Counted from the first letter of the stretch, positions 45,948 to 55,948 are shown. The stretch is 64,000 bases of DNA from Polynucleobacter antarcticus (GCF_013307245.1 NZ_CP028941.1:1674001-1738000), one strand, 5' to 3'. The notes: a model not told the origin generated them from the sequence alone. Made by a program: numbers and translations.

Positions 45948-46931
45948 ATGACATCTAAAAAAATTGCAATTATCGGTGCCGGAATATCAGGCCTTGCTTG
46001 TGCAGGGCAATTGAGTCAGGCAGACTATGCCGTGACCGTCTTTGATAAAAGTCAGGGGGTTGGCGGACGGATGAGTCATCGTGACTTTGAAAAATGGGGT
46101 GCTGATCATGGAGCGCAGTACTTCACCACAAAAGATCCCTTGTTTACTGCAGAAGTGCAGAAATGGATTAAGGAGGGTGTTGCAAGTCCATGGTTAGGAA
46201 AGATAGCTACTTATACTCATGGTCAATCCAAAGCTTTAGCAGATACCAAGCAGCGCTTTGTTGGGGTACCTGCTATGACTGCCCCCGCAAAGTTCTTAGC
46301 TAAAGGGCTCAATATTGAGCTCAATCATACGATCACTAGCATTAATCGAGCTCATGACCATTGGGAACTTTGCATCCATGATGAACAGTCCCTAACCGAT
46401 CAGTTTGAGCAAGTAATTTTTGCCATCCCACCAGTTCAAGCGAAGCATCTGATTGCCCGATACTCTAAGCAACTCAGTGCTGTTTGCGATCAGGCAAATA
46501 TGCTGCCCTGTTGGACCTTAATGGCTTACCTTAAGCAGCCCTTAGACCTGCCCTTTGATGGCGCCTTTGTAAATGACAGTCTATTTTCATGGATCGCTCG
46601 CGATAACACTAAACCAGAGCGTCCTCGTTACGAAACTTGGGTGGCACAAGCAAGTCACGCTTGGTCACAAGAACATGTTGACTTATCCCACTATGAAGTA
46701 GAACCCGCACTCGTTGAGGCGTTCAATGCATTGACTGGGGCAAGCTGTGATTTATATCAGAGCCACTTATGGCGTTATGCCAAGCTTGAAACAGAAAGTA
46801 CTATCAACTTCAGCTTAGATAGCCAAATGCAACTCGGTCTATGTGGCGATTGGTTGCGAGCATCTACCATCGAAGGCGCTTGGCTCAGCGGCTATCTCCT
46901 TGCCCAAGAGTTTATTAGTTTGAATGACTAA
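45948..46931 (+). CDS. Renalase-like FAD-dependent oxidoreductase
   Basis: A 327-residue flavoprotein. The dinucleotide fold is IAIIGAGISGLACAGQL, followed by VFDKSQGVGGRMSHR and WGADHGAQYFTTKDP, and near the C-terminus LCGDWLRASTIEGAWLSG. This fits the bacterial renalase/amine-oxidase-like group, some of which oxidise isomers of NAD(P)H. It starts nine bases after alkB and overlaps the next gene by eight. Confidence 0.9.
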   Translation: MTSKKIAIIGAGISGLACAGQLSQADYAVTVFDKSQGVGGRMSHRDFEKWGADHGAQYFTTKDPLFTAEVQKWIKEGVASPWLGKIATYTHGQSKALADTKQRFVGVPAMTAPAKFLAKGLNIELNHTITSINRAHDHWELCIHDEQSLTDQFEQVIFAIPPVQAKHLIARYSKQLSAVCDQANMLPCWTLMAYLKQPLDLPFDGAFVNDSLFSWIARDNTKPERPRYETWVAQASHAWSQEHVDLSHYEVEPALVEAFNALTGASCDLYQSHLWRYAKLETESTINFSLDSQMQLGLCGDWLRASTIEGAWLSGYLLAQEFISLND

Positions 46932-48330
46932 ATCCGACGCTTTTCCACCGCTTGCTTTTGTAGATATTGAAACAACAGGATCCCACTTTGAGCGTGATCG
47001 TATTACTGAAATAGGGATTATTACCCTACACAATAATGAAATAACACGATGGGAAAAGTTGATTAATCCTCACACTTTTATTCCAGGCAATATTCAAGCT
47101 TTAACAGGTATAAAGCCAGAGATGCTTGTGGATGCCCCCAGCTTTTCAGAACTGAGTAGGGAGCTATTGCAGGAGCTAGAGGGTAAGATTTTTGTTGCAC
47201 ATAATGCCCGCTTTGATTATGGCTTTATTAAAGTAGCATTCAAGCGAGAAGGCATTGACTTTAAGCCAAAAGTCTTATGTACAGTCAAGCTATCCCGACG
47301 ACTTTTTCCAGATCAAGCCCGCCATAATTTAGATACTTTAGCTACTGTGCACGCACTAAAGATTAGTCAGCGTCATCGCGCTTTAGGAGATGCTGACTTA
47401 CTATTACAGTTCTGGAACTGCTGTATTGATAAGCTAGGCGCCCATACTTTATATGGTTCAGCCAAAGATCTATTGGGGCATAGCACCCTTCCCAGTCATA
47501 TAGATCCTGATTTAGTAAATCTCATTCCTGATAGACCTGGGGTCTATTTGTTTTACGGTGAAAATAAGTTACCTATTTATATCGGCAAAAGTAATTCGCT
47601 ACGCACGAGAGTGCTCAGTCATTTTCAAGGCGCTCTCTCCAAGAGTAAGGAGATGAAAATTGCCATGCAAGTACGCGATATCGATTGGATTGAAACCTCT
47701 GGTGAAATTGGGGCACTCTTGCTCGAATCTACTTTAATTAAAGATAAGCTTCCTACCCTCAATATCAAATTACGACGCTCCAAAGATTTATGTGGCTGGC
47801 AACTAGCCCCTAATCATCACGGCGCTATAGTCCCAGAATTGGTAACACATCGTGATTTAAAGCCTGGCAGGCAAGACAATTTATTTGGTCTTTTTTATAG
47901 TCGACGCGAAGCACGATTAATGCTTGAATCTATTGCTCAGAAGAATCAACTATGCCAAGGATTACTTGGCCTAGAAAAACTGAGTGCTTCACAACCTTGT
48001 TTTGGCTATCAAGTAAAAAGATGTCAGGGAGCCTGTATTGGAGAAGAATCTCTCGAAATGCACAATACAAGACTCAAGATGGCATTTATAAAGTTTAAAG
48101 TAGCGAATTGGCCATTTAAAGGGCCTATAGGCATTCAGGAAGGTAAGGATGTTCATGTGATTGATCACTGGTGTTACTTGGGAACTGCCATCAATGAAGA
48201 TGAGGTCGCTGAATTACTCGATTCAGGTGAGCCTGAGTTTGATTTAGATATTTACAAGCTACTCAAAAAAAGTTTACAAGTAATAAGCCCGTCTCGGATT
48301 TTTGAGCTCTCCCCTCGGCCGGCTAGATAA
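46924..48330 (+). CDS. DnaQ-like 3'-5' exonuclease fused to a GIY-YIG nuclease domain
   Basis: A 468-residue protein. The DEDDh exonuclease comes first (FVDIETTGSHFERDRI, then AHNARFDYGF, and HRALGDADLL for the last acidic and His positions; about residues 10-170). A GIY-YIG domain follows (PGVYLFYGENKLPIYIGKS, about 200-290), with a UvrC-like Cys-rich stretch later (CFGYQVKRCQGACIG). Similar fusions resemble Cho/UvrC. It likely acts in DNA repair. It overlaps the FAD gene and ends one base before senB. Confidence 0.9.
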   Translation: MTKSDAFPPLAFVDIETTGSHFERDRITEIGIITLHNNEITRWEKLINPHTFIPGNIQALTGIKPEMLVDAPSFSELSRELLQELEGKIFVAHNARFDYGFIKVAFKREGIDFKPKVLCTVKLSRRLFPDQARHNLDTLATVHALKISQRHRALGDADLLLQFWNCCIDKLGAHTLYGSAKDLLGHSTLPSHIDPDLVNLIPDRPGVYLFYGENKLPIYIGKSNSLRTRVLSHFQGALSKSKEMKIAMQVRDIDWIETSGEIGALLLESTLIKDKLPTLNIKLRRSKDLCGWQLAPNHHGAIVPELVTHRDLKPGRQDNLFGLFYSRREARLMLESIAQKNQLCQGLLGLEKLSASQPCFGYQVKRCQGACIGEESLEMHNTRLKMAFIKFKVANWPFKGPIGIQEGKDVHVIDHWCYLGTAINEDEVAELLDSGEPEFDLDIYKLLKKSLQVISPSRIFELSPRPAR

Positions 48331-48331
48331 A

Positions 48332-49282
48332 ATGAATATTGAAATCGTCACACCAGCCGCGCCTGGCAGTCTACATGGCAACCGTATCACCGCTCTGCGT
48401 TGGGGAAAATTCATCGAACAACAAGGTCATTCAGTTGCTATATCGGAGAGTTGGTCAGGAAAAAATCGTGATATGCTGATTGCCTTGCATGCCTACCGTA
48501 GTCATGACTCTATCCAGCGCTTTAAGAATGCCCATCCTGATAAGCCCATTATTTTGATCATGACTGGAACGGATCTATATCGAGATATGGCAAACTGTCC
48601 AGAAGTTTTAGAGTCTATGGAACTTGCTAATAGGATTGTTCTATTACAACCCTCAGCCATGCAATCTATTCCCAAAAAACTGCAAGCAAAAACGCTGGTG
48701 ATTTATCAGTCAGTAAAGGCTATTAAACGCAAGTCACTGTTAAAGCGTGATTTTTTAATCAGCGTGATTGGGCATCTTCGCGCAGAAAAAGATCCTTTTT
48801 GCACCGCTCGCAGCCTTCAAGACATCACCCCTTCAAGCAAGATAAAAGTGATCCACCTTGGCAAGTCAATGAACCCTGAGATGAAGGCCCTTGCAAAAGG
48901 TTATAGCACTCAGCTAGCGCGCTATCACTGGCTGGGAGAAAAAAGCCATGCCGAGACCTTGCAGTACTTGAGCAAAAGCCATGTGATGGTCATTTCTAGC
49001 CTGATGGAAGGCGGGGCACATGTGGTTTCAGAAGCGATCGCCATAGGCGTTCCTGTGATTGCCTCGGATATTCCAGGAAACCGTGGCTTACTTGGAGATG
49101 ACTACTTAGGCTATTTCCCTGTTGGCAATGCTAAGGCCCTAGCTGCTGTCCTACAAAAGGCAGAAACAGAACCCCGTTTTTATCGGTCTTTGGAAAAACA
49201 AATTCAATTACGGCAAAATTATGTACGTCCTGATTTTGAATTCAGCTCAATCCAATCACTCATAAAACAGGTGTTGCCTTAA
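48332..49282 (+). CDS. senB: Selenoneine biosynthesis selenosugar synthase SenB
   Basis: A 316-residue GT-B glycosyltransferase-like protein of the TIGR04348/SenB group. N-terminus: IEIVTPAAPGSLHGNRITA; C-terminal donor site: MEGGAHVVSEAIAIGVPVIASD. SenB makes a selenosugar from a UDP-sugar and selenophosphate, which SenA then uses. The ATG at 48332 comes one base after the preceding stop; a TTG ten codons earlier is unlikely. It converges on egtD with a 10-base gap, and selD and senA lie in the same opposing operon. Confidence 0.87.
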   Translation: MNIEIVTPAAPGSLHGNRITALRWGKFIEQQGHSVAISESWSGKNRDMLIALHAYRSHDSIQRFKNAHPDKPIILIMTGTDLYRDMANCPEVLESMELANRIVLLQPSAMQSIPKKLQAKTLVIYQSVKAIKRKSLLKRDFLISVIGHLRAEKDPFCTARSLQDITPSSKIKVIHLGKSMNPEMKALAKGYSTQLARYHWLGEKSHAETLQYLSKSHVMVISSLMEGGAHVVSEAIAIGVPVIASDIPGNRGLLGDDYLGYFPVGNAKALAAVLQKAETEPRFYRSLEKQIQLRQNYVRPDFEFSSIQSLIKQVLP

Positions 49283-49292
49283 GTCTAGGGGC

Positions 49293-50210
49293 TTACTCTG
49301 CGCTGGCGTAGCATACTAAAAAGTACCCTTTGTCATCACTCCAAGTTTGCGTACTTTTAAACCCTGCACTTAATAACATCTTTGTAAAATCAGCCGTCGT
49401 ATATTTATAGCTATTTTCTGTATGAATTAAGTCGCCGGCCTTAAAGCTCCTTGCACCTTCAGGCCACTGCACAGTATGCGAATGCAGCGTACGCAGATAC
49501 ATTTCAATTCGGGATTGGGATTCGTTAAATAAAGCGTAGTGCTCCCAATTCTGTAAATCAAAATTACTACCAACCATCCGATTAATGTGTAGCAAAGCAT
49601 TCAGATTAAAAGCAGCCGTAATGCCTAAGCTATCGTTGTAAGCACTATGAAGCACCTCTTTGTCTTTAATGAGGTCTACCCCAATCAATAAGCCTCCAGA
49701 TCCATCGCAGACTTGCGCAATATTGCGAAAAAATTTCTGGGCCTGGTCCGGGTCAAAATTACCAATCGATGAACCCGGATAAAAAAACGTTTTTCTCTTA
49801 GTCTGCAAATCTGGAAATGCTAATGGCTGGCTCAGATCATAGGCTTGTGCCACCATCTCAATACTAGGAAAGCGCTTTTGCAAATCTGCAACGGCAGACT
49901 CCAAAAACTCTTTGGAGATATCTAGCGCACGGTATTGTTTTGGAGATAAGGAATCAAACAAGGCACTTGCCTTTGCACAATTACCAGCACCTAGATCCAA
50001 CAGGACTTCGCAATCACCCACTGCGTAAGCAATTGCCTGTTGATAGGTCGCCATAATGGCACGCTCTGTCCTCGTTGGATAGTATTCATCGAGTAAGGTG
50101 ATGATCTCAAATAAACGTGAGCCAATCTCATCGTAAAAAAACTTTGGTGAGATAAAGGGAGGACTAGCATTTAAGCCAGAAGTAATTTCTTGGGTGATTG
50201 CAGTGTTCAT
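49293..50210 (-). CDS. egtD: L-histidine N-alpha-methyltransferase EgtD
   Basis: A 305-residue SAM-dependent enzyme that trimethylates histidine to hercynine, the precursor of ergothioneine and selenoneine. Visible: ISPKFFYDEIGSRLFEIIT, LLDEYYPTRTE, LLDLGAGNCAKA (SAM loop), FFYPGSSIGNFDPD. It is the last gene of the minus-strand sen operon, 48 bases after the second phnE. Confidence 0.93.
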   Translation of the reverse strand: MNTAITQEITSGLNASPPFISPKFFYDEIGSRLFEIITLLDEYYPTRTERAIMATYQQAIAYAVGDCEVLLDLGAGNCAKASALFDSLSPKQYRALDISKEFLESAVADLQKRFPSIEMVAQAYDLSQPLAFPDLQTKRKTFFYPGSSIGNFDPDQAQKFFRNIAQVCDGSGGLLIGVDLIKDKEVLHSAYNDSLGITAAFNLNALLHINRMVGSNFDLQNWEHYALFNESQSRIEMYLRTLHSHTVQWPEGARSFKAGDLIHTENSYKYTTADFTKMLLSAGFKSTQTWSDDKGYFLVCYASAE

Positions 50211-50258
50211 TTTGTTTTATTGAAGTATTGATTTATCAAGTGTCGAGCCGCTGACAGG

Positions 50259-51077
50259 CTATCCTAGACTATGCATCTGTATGCGTCGTAATCGATTGCT
50301 AATAGCATCCACCAATACCACCAATAGCAACATAGCAATAATGACTGTCGAGGTTTGAGGCTCACGTAGCAAAGATAATTCGTAATACAGCATTTGACCT
50401 AAGCCCCCTGCGCCTACAAAACCTAGAATCGTTGCCATACGTATATTCATTTCCCAACGATAGAGGGTATAGGAGAGAAGTTGAGGGGCTACGCCCGGTA
50501 AGGTGCCATATAGAAATGCACTGATTCTTCCTGCGCCGCATAAGATCAAGGCATTGTTTGCTGCTGGAGCTTGATTTTCTAAGGACTCACCAAATAAGCG
50601 GCTCAATACACCGGTGGTATGCAACACCAAAGCCAATACTCCAGCAAAAGGTCCTAGCCCTACTGCCAGCACCATTAATGCTGCCCACACTAACTCTGGA
50701 ACAGAGCGGAGAAAATTACAGAAAAACCGTGTGAAGGCTTTTGCAACAGGACCAAATCGACCTGCAGCCGGAAGTGCGATACCAATACTAAGTATGGCTG
50801 AAATTAAAGTAGCTAAAGCCGATATCGCTAAAGTCTCTAGGACGCCATTCCAAATCTTCTCTAAAAATTCTCTTGATACGTCTGGTGGAAAAAATCGACT
50901 CACAAAGCGAGTGATATTTTTCATTGCTTCCATAGAAAACAATTCAGCAGGGTTTAAAGACAAATAAATAAAGCTAAAAATGACTAGGCAAAGAATACAA
51001 AGTAAAGTGAGTAAGCATTTTAGACAAAACTGACGTGCAGGCTGTCTATTAATAGCAATATTGTTTGGCGTTGTCAT
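50259..51077 (-). CDS. phnE: Phosphonate-type ABC transporter permease (second PhnE)
   Basis: A 272-residue PhnE-family permease with about six membrane spans and the ATPase-coupling loop (TLPGVAPQLLSYTLYRWEMN followed by ATILGFVGAGGLGQ). It overlaps the first phnE by four bases (ATGA). Two permease genes in tandem are common in PhnCDE systems. It is part of the operon that also carries selD, senA and egtD. Confidence 0.92.
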   Translation of the reverse strand: MTTPNNIAINRQPARQFCLKCLLTLLCILCLVIFSFIYLSLNPAELFSMEAMKNITRFVSRFFPPDVSREFLEKIWNGVLETLAISALATLISAILSIGIALPAAGRFGPVAKAFTRFFCNFLRSVPELVWAALMVLAVGLGPFAGVLALVLHTTGVLSRLFGESLENQAPAANNALILCGAGRISAFLYGTLPGVAPQLLSYTLYRWEMNIRMATILGFVGAGGLGQMLYYELSLLREPQTSTVIIAMLLLVVLVDAISNRLRRIQMHSLG

Positions 51078-51922
51078 TCGAGTTGCTTTCGAATCACTAG
51101 GCTCATGTAGTCAGCTAATAGGACTAGGCCCAGGAAAATAATGAGGATAGTAGACACCTCACCCCCATTCAACATCTTCATAGATTGATCCATTAATTGG
51201 CCTAATCCACCTGCACCTACGAAGCCCATCACCACTGAAGCCCTCACAGCGCACTCCCAGCGGTATACGGTGTAAGACGCTAACTCTTGAGCGCAACCAG
51301 GTAGTAGCCCGTATAAAAATGCAGTAAAGCGACCGCCTCCAGATAGTAAGATGGCTCTTGCCGGTAGGGTGTTGCCAGACTCTAAAATCTCGGAGTAGAC
51401 TTTCGCCAACATACCACCATAGGTAATAGCGATCGCTAAGACGCCTGCAATAGGTCCCAAACCGAATACTCTCACTAGCAATAAAGCCCAAACAATTTCA
51501 GGAATTCCACGAAAAACGAGCATGAGCATTCGCGCAAGGAATCGGACGCCCTGAGCAAGTCGGTGATCCGAAGTAGGGCCAATTCGTGAAATAGAAAGAC
51601 TATAAGAAATAATGAGTCCCAAGGGAACGGCAATAATCATCGCTAAAGCAATGCCTGCTGTTGCCATTGCTAATGTCTCCACAGTTGCCTTAAAGACAAA
51701 ATGCAAAAATTCAGATTCAGTATTGGGCGGAAAAAAGTGAACTAAAAAATCACTCAGCCTTTGAATATTGCCTGGATCAAATAAGCGCGCAGGTTCAAAT
51801 TGGGCCAACTGCAACATAGGCCACAAAATAATGAACCCAATAATTACAGCCAAAAAGCGATAAGGCGCTGCAGGATCTAAAAGATAATGAGAGGCAGGAC
51901 GAGATGTTGAAATGGGGGCCAC
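51074..51922 (-). CDS. phnE: Phosphonate-type ABC transporter permease (first PhnE)
   Basis: A 282-residue PhnE-family permease with an N-terminal Pro-rich lead and about six spans. The coupling loop reads LLPGCAQELASYTVYRWECA, then ASVVMGFVGAGGLGQ. It pairs with the adjacent phnE as a heterodimer and with PhnC and PhnD. It is 14 bases after phnC. Confidence 0.92.
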   Translation of the reverse strand: MAPISTSRPASHYLLDPAAPYRFLAVIIGFIILWPMLQLAQFEPARLFDPGNIQRLSDFLVHFFPPNTESEFLHFVFKATVETLAMATAGIALAMIIAVPLGLIISYSLSISRIGPTSDHRLAQGVRFLARMLMLVFRGIPEIVWALLLVRVFGLGPIAGVLAIAITYGGMLAKVYSEILESGNTLPARAILLSGGGRFTAFLYGLLPGCAQELASYTVYRWECAVRASVVMGFVGAGGLGQLMDQSMKMLNGGEVSTILIIFLGLVLLADYMSLVIRKQLE

Positions 51923-51936
51923 AGTAAAGCTTTGGT

Positions 51937-52716
51937 TCAGGCAGTCAGTAGATTATCTTGCTTAGGCAGTATGCCCATCTCAGAAGAGTAGAGCTCTTTT
52001 AGCAAACTCTCGCTTACTTCAGACGCAGGCAAATCAAACGCAATTTCGCCATCTCGAATGCCAATAATTCGTGGAAACCATCGAAGCGCAATATCAACTG
52101 CATGTAAGCTAGCTAGCAAAGTAGCATCCCTAGAGTGAGCTTCTTCGATTAACTGACGAATGGTTAAGTCTGATAAAACAGGATCCATAGCGGACACCGG
52201 TTCATCAGCCAATAAGAGCTTTGGCGCCTGGTATAACGCCCTGGCTACCCCAACCCGTTGAAGCTGGCCACCTGATAAACAATCGCAGCGCTCAAAGAGT
52301 CGATCGGACAACTCCAAGCGCTCGAGGCAAGCTTGCGGTCCTTCTATATCAACTGGATAAATTAAAGAAACAATCGATTTCCATAGAGGCCATTGACCCA
52401 AGCGCCCAGCCAAAATAGCCGTGATGACCCTTTGGCGAGAGGGAATCGGTGGTGACTGATGGACTAAACCAATATTAGCTCGTAGGTTTTTTAATACTTT
52501 TTTACTTGCCGACCAAGGGTTGGTACCGTCAATCTCAACCATACCTGTTGTGGGCTTTAGTCCAGTAGCCAACATATTTAACAATGTCGTTTTTCCAGAG
52601 CCAGAAGGCCCAATGATGGCAATGCATTCACCAGATTTTGCTGCTAATGAAACACCTTTTAGTGCGCGCGTTCCATTAGCATGCTCAAAGCTTAATTGTT
52701 GAACTATAAAAGCCAC
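51937..52716 (-). CDS. phnC: Phosphonate-type ABC transporter ATP-binding protein (PhnC)
   Basis: A 259-residue ABC ATPase. Walker [13 protein letters not shown], signature [13 protein letters not shown], Walker [14 protein letters not shown] and switch His in LLASLHAVD. It powers the two PhnE permeases. Five bases separate it from phnD. Confidence 0.93.
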   Translation of the reverse strand: MAFIVQQLSFEHANGTRALKGVSLAAKSGECIAIIGPSGSGKTTLLNMLATGLKPTTGMVEIDGTNPWSASKKVLKNLRANIGLVHQSPPIPSRQRVITAILAGRLGQWPLWKSIVSLIYPVDIEGPQACLERLELSDRLFERCDCLSGGQLQRVGVARALYQAPKLLLADEPVSAMDPVLSDLTIRQLIEEAHSRDATLLASLHAVDIALRWFPRIIGIRDGEIAFDLPASEVSESLLKELYSSEMGILPKQDNLLTA

Positions 52717-52721
52717 AGTAA

Positions 52722-53612
52722 CTACTTAATCAACCCAGCTGAACGTGCTGCTTTTTCAAGGCCATCATAGTTTTCAGACTTGGTAGGGATGTACTTACTA
52801 GCGCGCTGTAAATCCATTAACTCTTTTTGCGCTGGATTATTCACATTCAGTTTTAAAAATGCATCTGTAATTTTTTTGACTACCGCAGGGTCGAGATCAC
52901 CTCGTACAGTCCAGTTGTAGTTGTAATACGGCGGTGTCGTCATCAATACTTTTGACTTTAAAGCATTAGGATTTTTGGCTTCATTGAGCTTCTCCCATAC
53001 TGATGAGTTCAATGCACCGACATCTGCCCTGCCGCTACCCACAAATGCTACGGTAGCATCATGTGCACCATCAAATGCAACGCTTTTAAAATCTTTATCC
53101 GGATTAACACCTGCCTGAATCAGGAAAAAGCGTGGCATTAAATGCCCTGAAGTAGAAGATGGTGAGCCAAATGCAATGGACTTACCTTTTAATTCAGCTA
53201 GTGTCTTCAGGTTACTATTTTCAGGAACAATAAACACACTTGTAAACTTTTCATCTTCAACTCGCTGAATAATCGGTTTAGCAGCACCATTCGTTCTGAG
53301 CTTAACTTGTATATAAGTCAAACCCCCAAGCCAAGCTAAATCAATTTTATTATTCGCTAGAGCCTCAACTGCAGCAGCATAGTCCGTAACAGGAGTGAAC
53401 TCAACCTTCATACCAGTCTCCTTAGCGAGGTACTCTCCTAAGGGCTTAAATTTACGCTGTAACTCTGTTGGTGACTCATCAGGAAGCGCTGTGATGCGAA
53501 GTGTAGTTTGAGGTTGAGGTTGGGCCTGCAAACTGGTTACAGCCAGCAGACTGAATGCTAAAAAAGTACTCAGTAAAGTTTTTTTACCTAAGGATATCAA
53601 TGGTGATGTCAT
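52722..53612 (-). CDS. phnD: PhnD-like periplasmic binding protein of the sen operon transporter
   Basis: A 296-residue protein with a signal peptide (to SLQAQ, about residue 31) and the phosphate/phosphite/phosphonate binding fold: [55 protein letters not shown], and [13 protein letters not shown]. No C-P lyase or phosphite dehydrogenase is in the window. Its position between selD and phnC in a selenoneine operon suggests the ligand is a selenium oxyanion; this is inference. Confidence 0.9.
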   Translation of the reverse strand: MTSPLISLGKKTLLSTFLAFSLLAVTSLQAQPQPQTTLRITALPDESPTELQRKFKPLGEYLAKETGMKVEFTPVTDYAAAVEALANNKIDLAWLGGLTYIQVKLRTNGAAKPIIQRVEDEKFTSVFIVPENSNLKTLAELKGKSIAFGSPSSTSGHLMPRFFLIQAGVNPDKDFKSVAFDGAHDATVAFVGSGRADVGALNSSVWEKLNEAKNPNALKSKVLMTTPPYYNYNWTVRGDLDPAVVKKITDAFLKLNVNNPAQKELMDLQRASKYIPTKSENYDGLEKAARSAGLIK

Positions 53613-53621
53613 ATTTTTCTT

Positions 53622-53654
53622 AAAGAGAAGCTAAATGGGAAAAGAGAAGCTAAA
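53622..53654. repeat. 14-base direct repeat ahead of phnD
   Basis: AAAGAGAAGCTAAA occurs at 53622-53635 and again at 53641-53654, period 19 bases, in the 58-base gap between selD and phnD. On the coding strand the copies are pyrimidine-rich and end nine bases before the phnD start. It may be a regulator site or a local duplication. Confidence 0.7.
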
Positions 53655-53670
53655 AGTAAATAATTCTGAA

Positions 53671-54711
53671 CTACAAAACAGATAAGCCCGAGCCCGCTAC
53701 AAAGCTACCAATCTTTTGAGCACTGGCAAATCCACCAGCTTGCAAAATAGCCAGCACCTCAGCTTCAGCCTCCGGCGCGCAAGAGATTAATAATCCACCG
53801 CTCGTTTGGGGGTCAGTCAATAGATTTTGCTGCCATAGGCCAAGATGACTCGCTAACGTCACTTCATGGCCATAGCCAAGCCAATTGCGTGTAGAGGCAC
53901 CAGTAAAGATATTTGTTTTTACGAGCTGTACTGCCTCTTCCACTACTGGAATAGCATCCCACTCTAAGCGAGCCTCTAGTTTTGCACCCCTTGCCAACTC
54001 TAAAAGATGTCCAGCCAAACCAAATCCTGTGACATCAGTGAGTGCATGCACGCCATCCAATTGAGCGAGCGCTACTCCAGGCTTATTTAATTTGGTTGTC
54101 AAGGCAATCATCTCTTGATAACCAGCGTCAGAGAGTTTTTCTTGTTTCAGACCCGCAGATAAAATACCGACACCTAGCGGTTTACTCAAGATGATGCTAT
54201 CGCCTGCCTTGGCACCATTATTACGTTTGAGCTTTTTGGGATCTACGATGCCAATCGCTACCAAGCCGTATATTGGCTCAACAGTATCAATGGAGTGGCC
54301 GCCAGCAATCATGATGCCCGCATCTGTACAAACCGATTCGCCGCCCGCAGTAATCTGCTGAATGACTTCGAGAGGCAGTACATTAATAGGCATACCCAGC
54401 AAAGCGAGTGCGAAGAGCGGCTGTGCCCCCATGGCATAAATATCTGAAATCGCATTGGTTGCGGCAATACGACCAAACTCAAACGGATCATCCACAATCG
54501 GCATGAAGAAGTCGGTAGTCGCCACAATCGCTTGATGCTCATTAATTTGATAGACCGCTGCATCCTCATTGTTATCGGAACCTGCCAATAAAGCAGCAGG
54601 AATATTGCGAATAGGAGAGGCTTTCAGAATGTCACTTAGGACACCCGGTGCAATTTTGCAGCCACAACCACCACCGTGTGAGAGAGAGGTAAGACGACCG
54701 TTATAAGACAT
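53671..54711 (-). CDS. selD: Selenide, water dikinase SelD (selenophosphate synthase; SenC role)
   Basis: A 346-residue enzyme that makes selenophosphate from selenide and ATP. The active-site stretch is RLTSLSHGGGCGCKI, with the conserved Cys and Lys; the Sec position is Cys. Further marks: ATTDFFMPIVDDPFEFG and NAISDIYAMGAQPLFAL. No selA, selB or selU gene is in the window. It shares an operon with senA, so it probably supplies selenophosphate for SenB. Confidence 0.95.
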   Translation of the reverse strand: MSYNGRLTSLSHGGGCGCKIAPGVLSDILKASPIRNIPAALLAGSDNNEDAAVYQINEHQAIVATTDFFMPIVDDPFEFGRIAATNAISDIYAMGAQPLFALALLGMPINVLPLEVIQQITAGGESVCTDAGIMIAGGHSIDTVEPIYGLVAIGIVDPKKLKRNNGAKAGDSIILSKPLGVGILSAGLKQEKLSDAGYQEMIALTTKLNKPGVALAQLDGVHALTDVTGFGLAGHLLELARGAKLEARLEWDAIPVVEEAVQLVKTNIFTGASTRNWLGYGHEVTLASHLGLWQQNLLTDPQTSGGLLISCAPEAEAEVLAILQAGGFASAQKIGSFVAGSGLSVL

Positions 54712-54796
54712 AGATAGGGGACTGAGCCAATATTAAAAAGAAGGATGAAAGGTAGAAAGGGTATTTCTGCCTTGGAAAAGAGTTAGCTTACTCAAT

Positions 54797-55948
54797 TTAG
54801 AGCAAACATGTGCGAAAGCCACAAAAATGATCACTTCGATGCGGCTGATAAAAATTACGTAAAGCAGGTCGACGCAATCGCTCTGGCGTATAGGCTGACC
54901 ATCCCTTCAATACCTGATACGTTCCATCGAACCATGGCTGCGAATAATCAACATAAGGATCTGTTGAAAATCCAGGGAACGGGAGAAAAGCACTACTAGT
55001 CCACTCCCACACATCAGAAGATTGCCATTTTTGAATATCTTGAGACATCATGAAAGTCATCTCATGCTCAGTAGGTAATCTCACGCCACGCCAATCACAG
55101 TAGCGTAGCGCATCTTGATAAGAAATATGTCGAAGAGAACCCAGCATATCGAGCTCAATCCACTCATTGAAAGTGCGCTGGTACCAGCATCCGCCCTCAC
55201 ACTTCCAATGCGCAGGCATCTCTGAGCCCAGTACACCTGCCTTCACAAATTCTAGATAATCTGCATTGCTGACTGCATGACTGGAAATAGAGAACGGGTT
55301 CAAATGAATGGGATGCTGCCATTTCTCGTTATCAAACAGAAATCCAGTATTTGTTTGAGAGCCCGCCAGAAAGACAGACTCTGAAAAATCAATATAAGAA
55401 TTTGACGCACTGGTGAGACAATTTTTCTTAGAATATGGTTCAAATGGGCGCGCATAGCCTAAGGTCTGCCACATATATGCAAATGCTTCGTTATGCATAT
55501 CCTGATGAAAAATAGCTAGCTGAATAAAGTATGTGTCTTCTGGACTCAAGGAGTGATTCAACAGAGTGAGGGTTTGATTGACCACACGCTGGTTGTAGTC
55601 CAGCAAAGTACTGAGCTCTGGCAATGTAATCTTCCATCGATCTGCATGCGCTATGTCAGATGAATTAAATAAATAATCTGCATCAGCTAATAGAGATGGC
55701 CGTGCTTCCTGCCCTTTACGCTGAACCCAAAACTCATGAAACCACGTGAGATGCCCGAACTCCCATAGCGGGGGATTTAATATATCTCGCTGCGGAACAC
55801 TCTCTTGTCCAGACTGTAGATTCTTGAGAATACCTCGTGTAATGGTATTGCTTTGAGTGAACCATCCCCTCAAAACCATCCGATCAGGCTGCGGCCCGTA
55901 AGTATGATGGTCAGGTATTGCAGTAAGAGAGGCTAATTGAGAATGCAT
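54797..55948 (-). CDS. senA: Selenoneine synthase SenA (EgtB-like)
   Basis: A 383-residue non-haem iron enzyme with a DinB_2 domain (about residues 30-170) and an FGE-sulfatase domain (about 200-383). The iron ligands are the His in FGHLTWFHEFW and HQDMHNE. C-terminal RLPTEHEMTFMM, SDVWEWTSSAF and FCGFRTC are typical. It lacks a methyltransferase domain, so it is not OvoA. EgtB itself would use a sulfur donor; the neighbouring selD, senB and egtD favour SenA, which forms the C-Se bond on hercynine. Confidence 0.88.
   Translation of the reverse strand: MHSQLASLTAIPDHHTYGPQPDRMVLRGWFTQSNTITRGILKNLQSGQESVPQRDILNPPLWEFGHLTWFHEFWVQRKGQEARPSLLADADYLFNSSDIAHADRWKITLPELSTLLDYNQRVVNQTLTLLNHSLSPEDTYFIQLAIFHQDMHNEAFAYMWQTLGYARPFEPYSKKNCLTSASNSYIDFSESVFLAGSQTNTGFLFDNEKWQHPIHLNPFSISSHAVSNADYLEFVKAGVLGSEMPAHWKCEGGCWYQRTFNEWIELDMLGSLRHISYQDALRYCDWRGVRLPTEHEMTFMMSQDIQKWQSSDVWEWTSSAFLPFPGFSTDPYVDYSQPWFDGTYQVLKGWSAYTPERLRRPALRNFYQPHRSDHFCGFRTCLL

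Noticed and set aside
49293..53612. PhnCDE genes read as a phosphonate degradation locus
   Set aside because: No C-P lyase, phosphonatase or phosphite dehydrogenase gene is present in the window, and the genes are embedded among selenium genes.
53671..54711. SelD as evidence for selenocysteine insertion
   Set aside because: No selA, selB, selC or selU is visible, and no in-frame UGA with Sec context was noticed in the genes here; the local partners are senA and senB.
54797..55948. The EgtB-like gene as OvoA or plain EgtB
   Set aside because: There is no C-terminal methyltransferase domain as in OvoA, and selD and senB favour SenA over EgtB, although sequence alone by eye cannot fully exclude EgtB.
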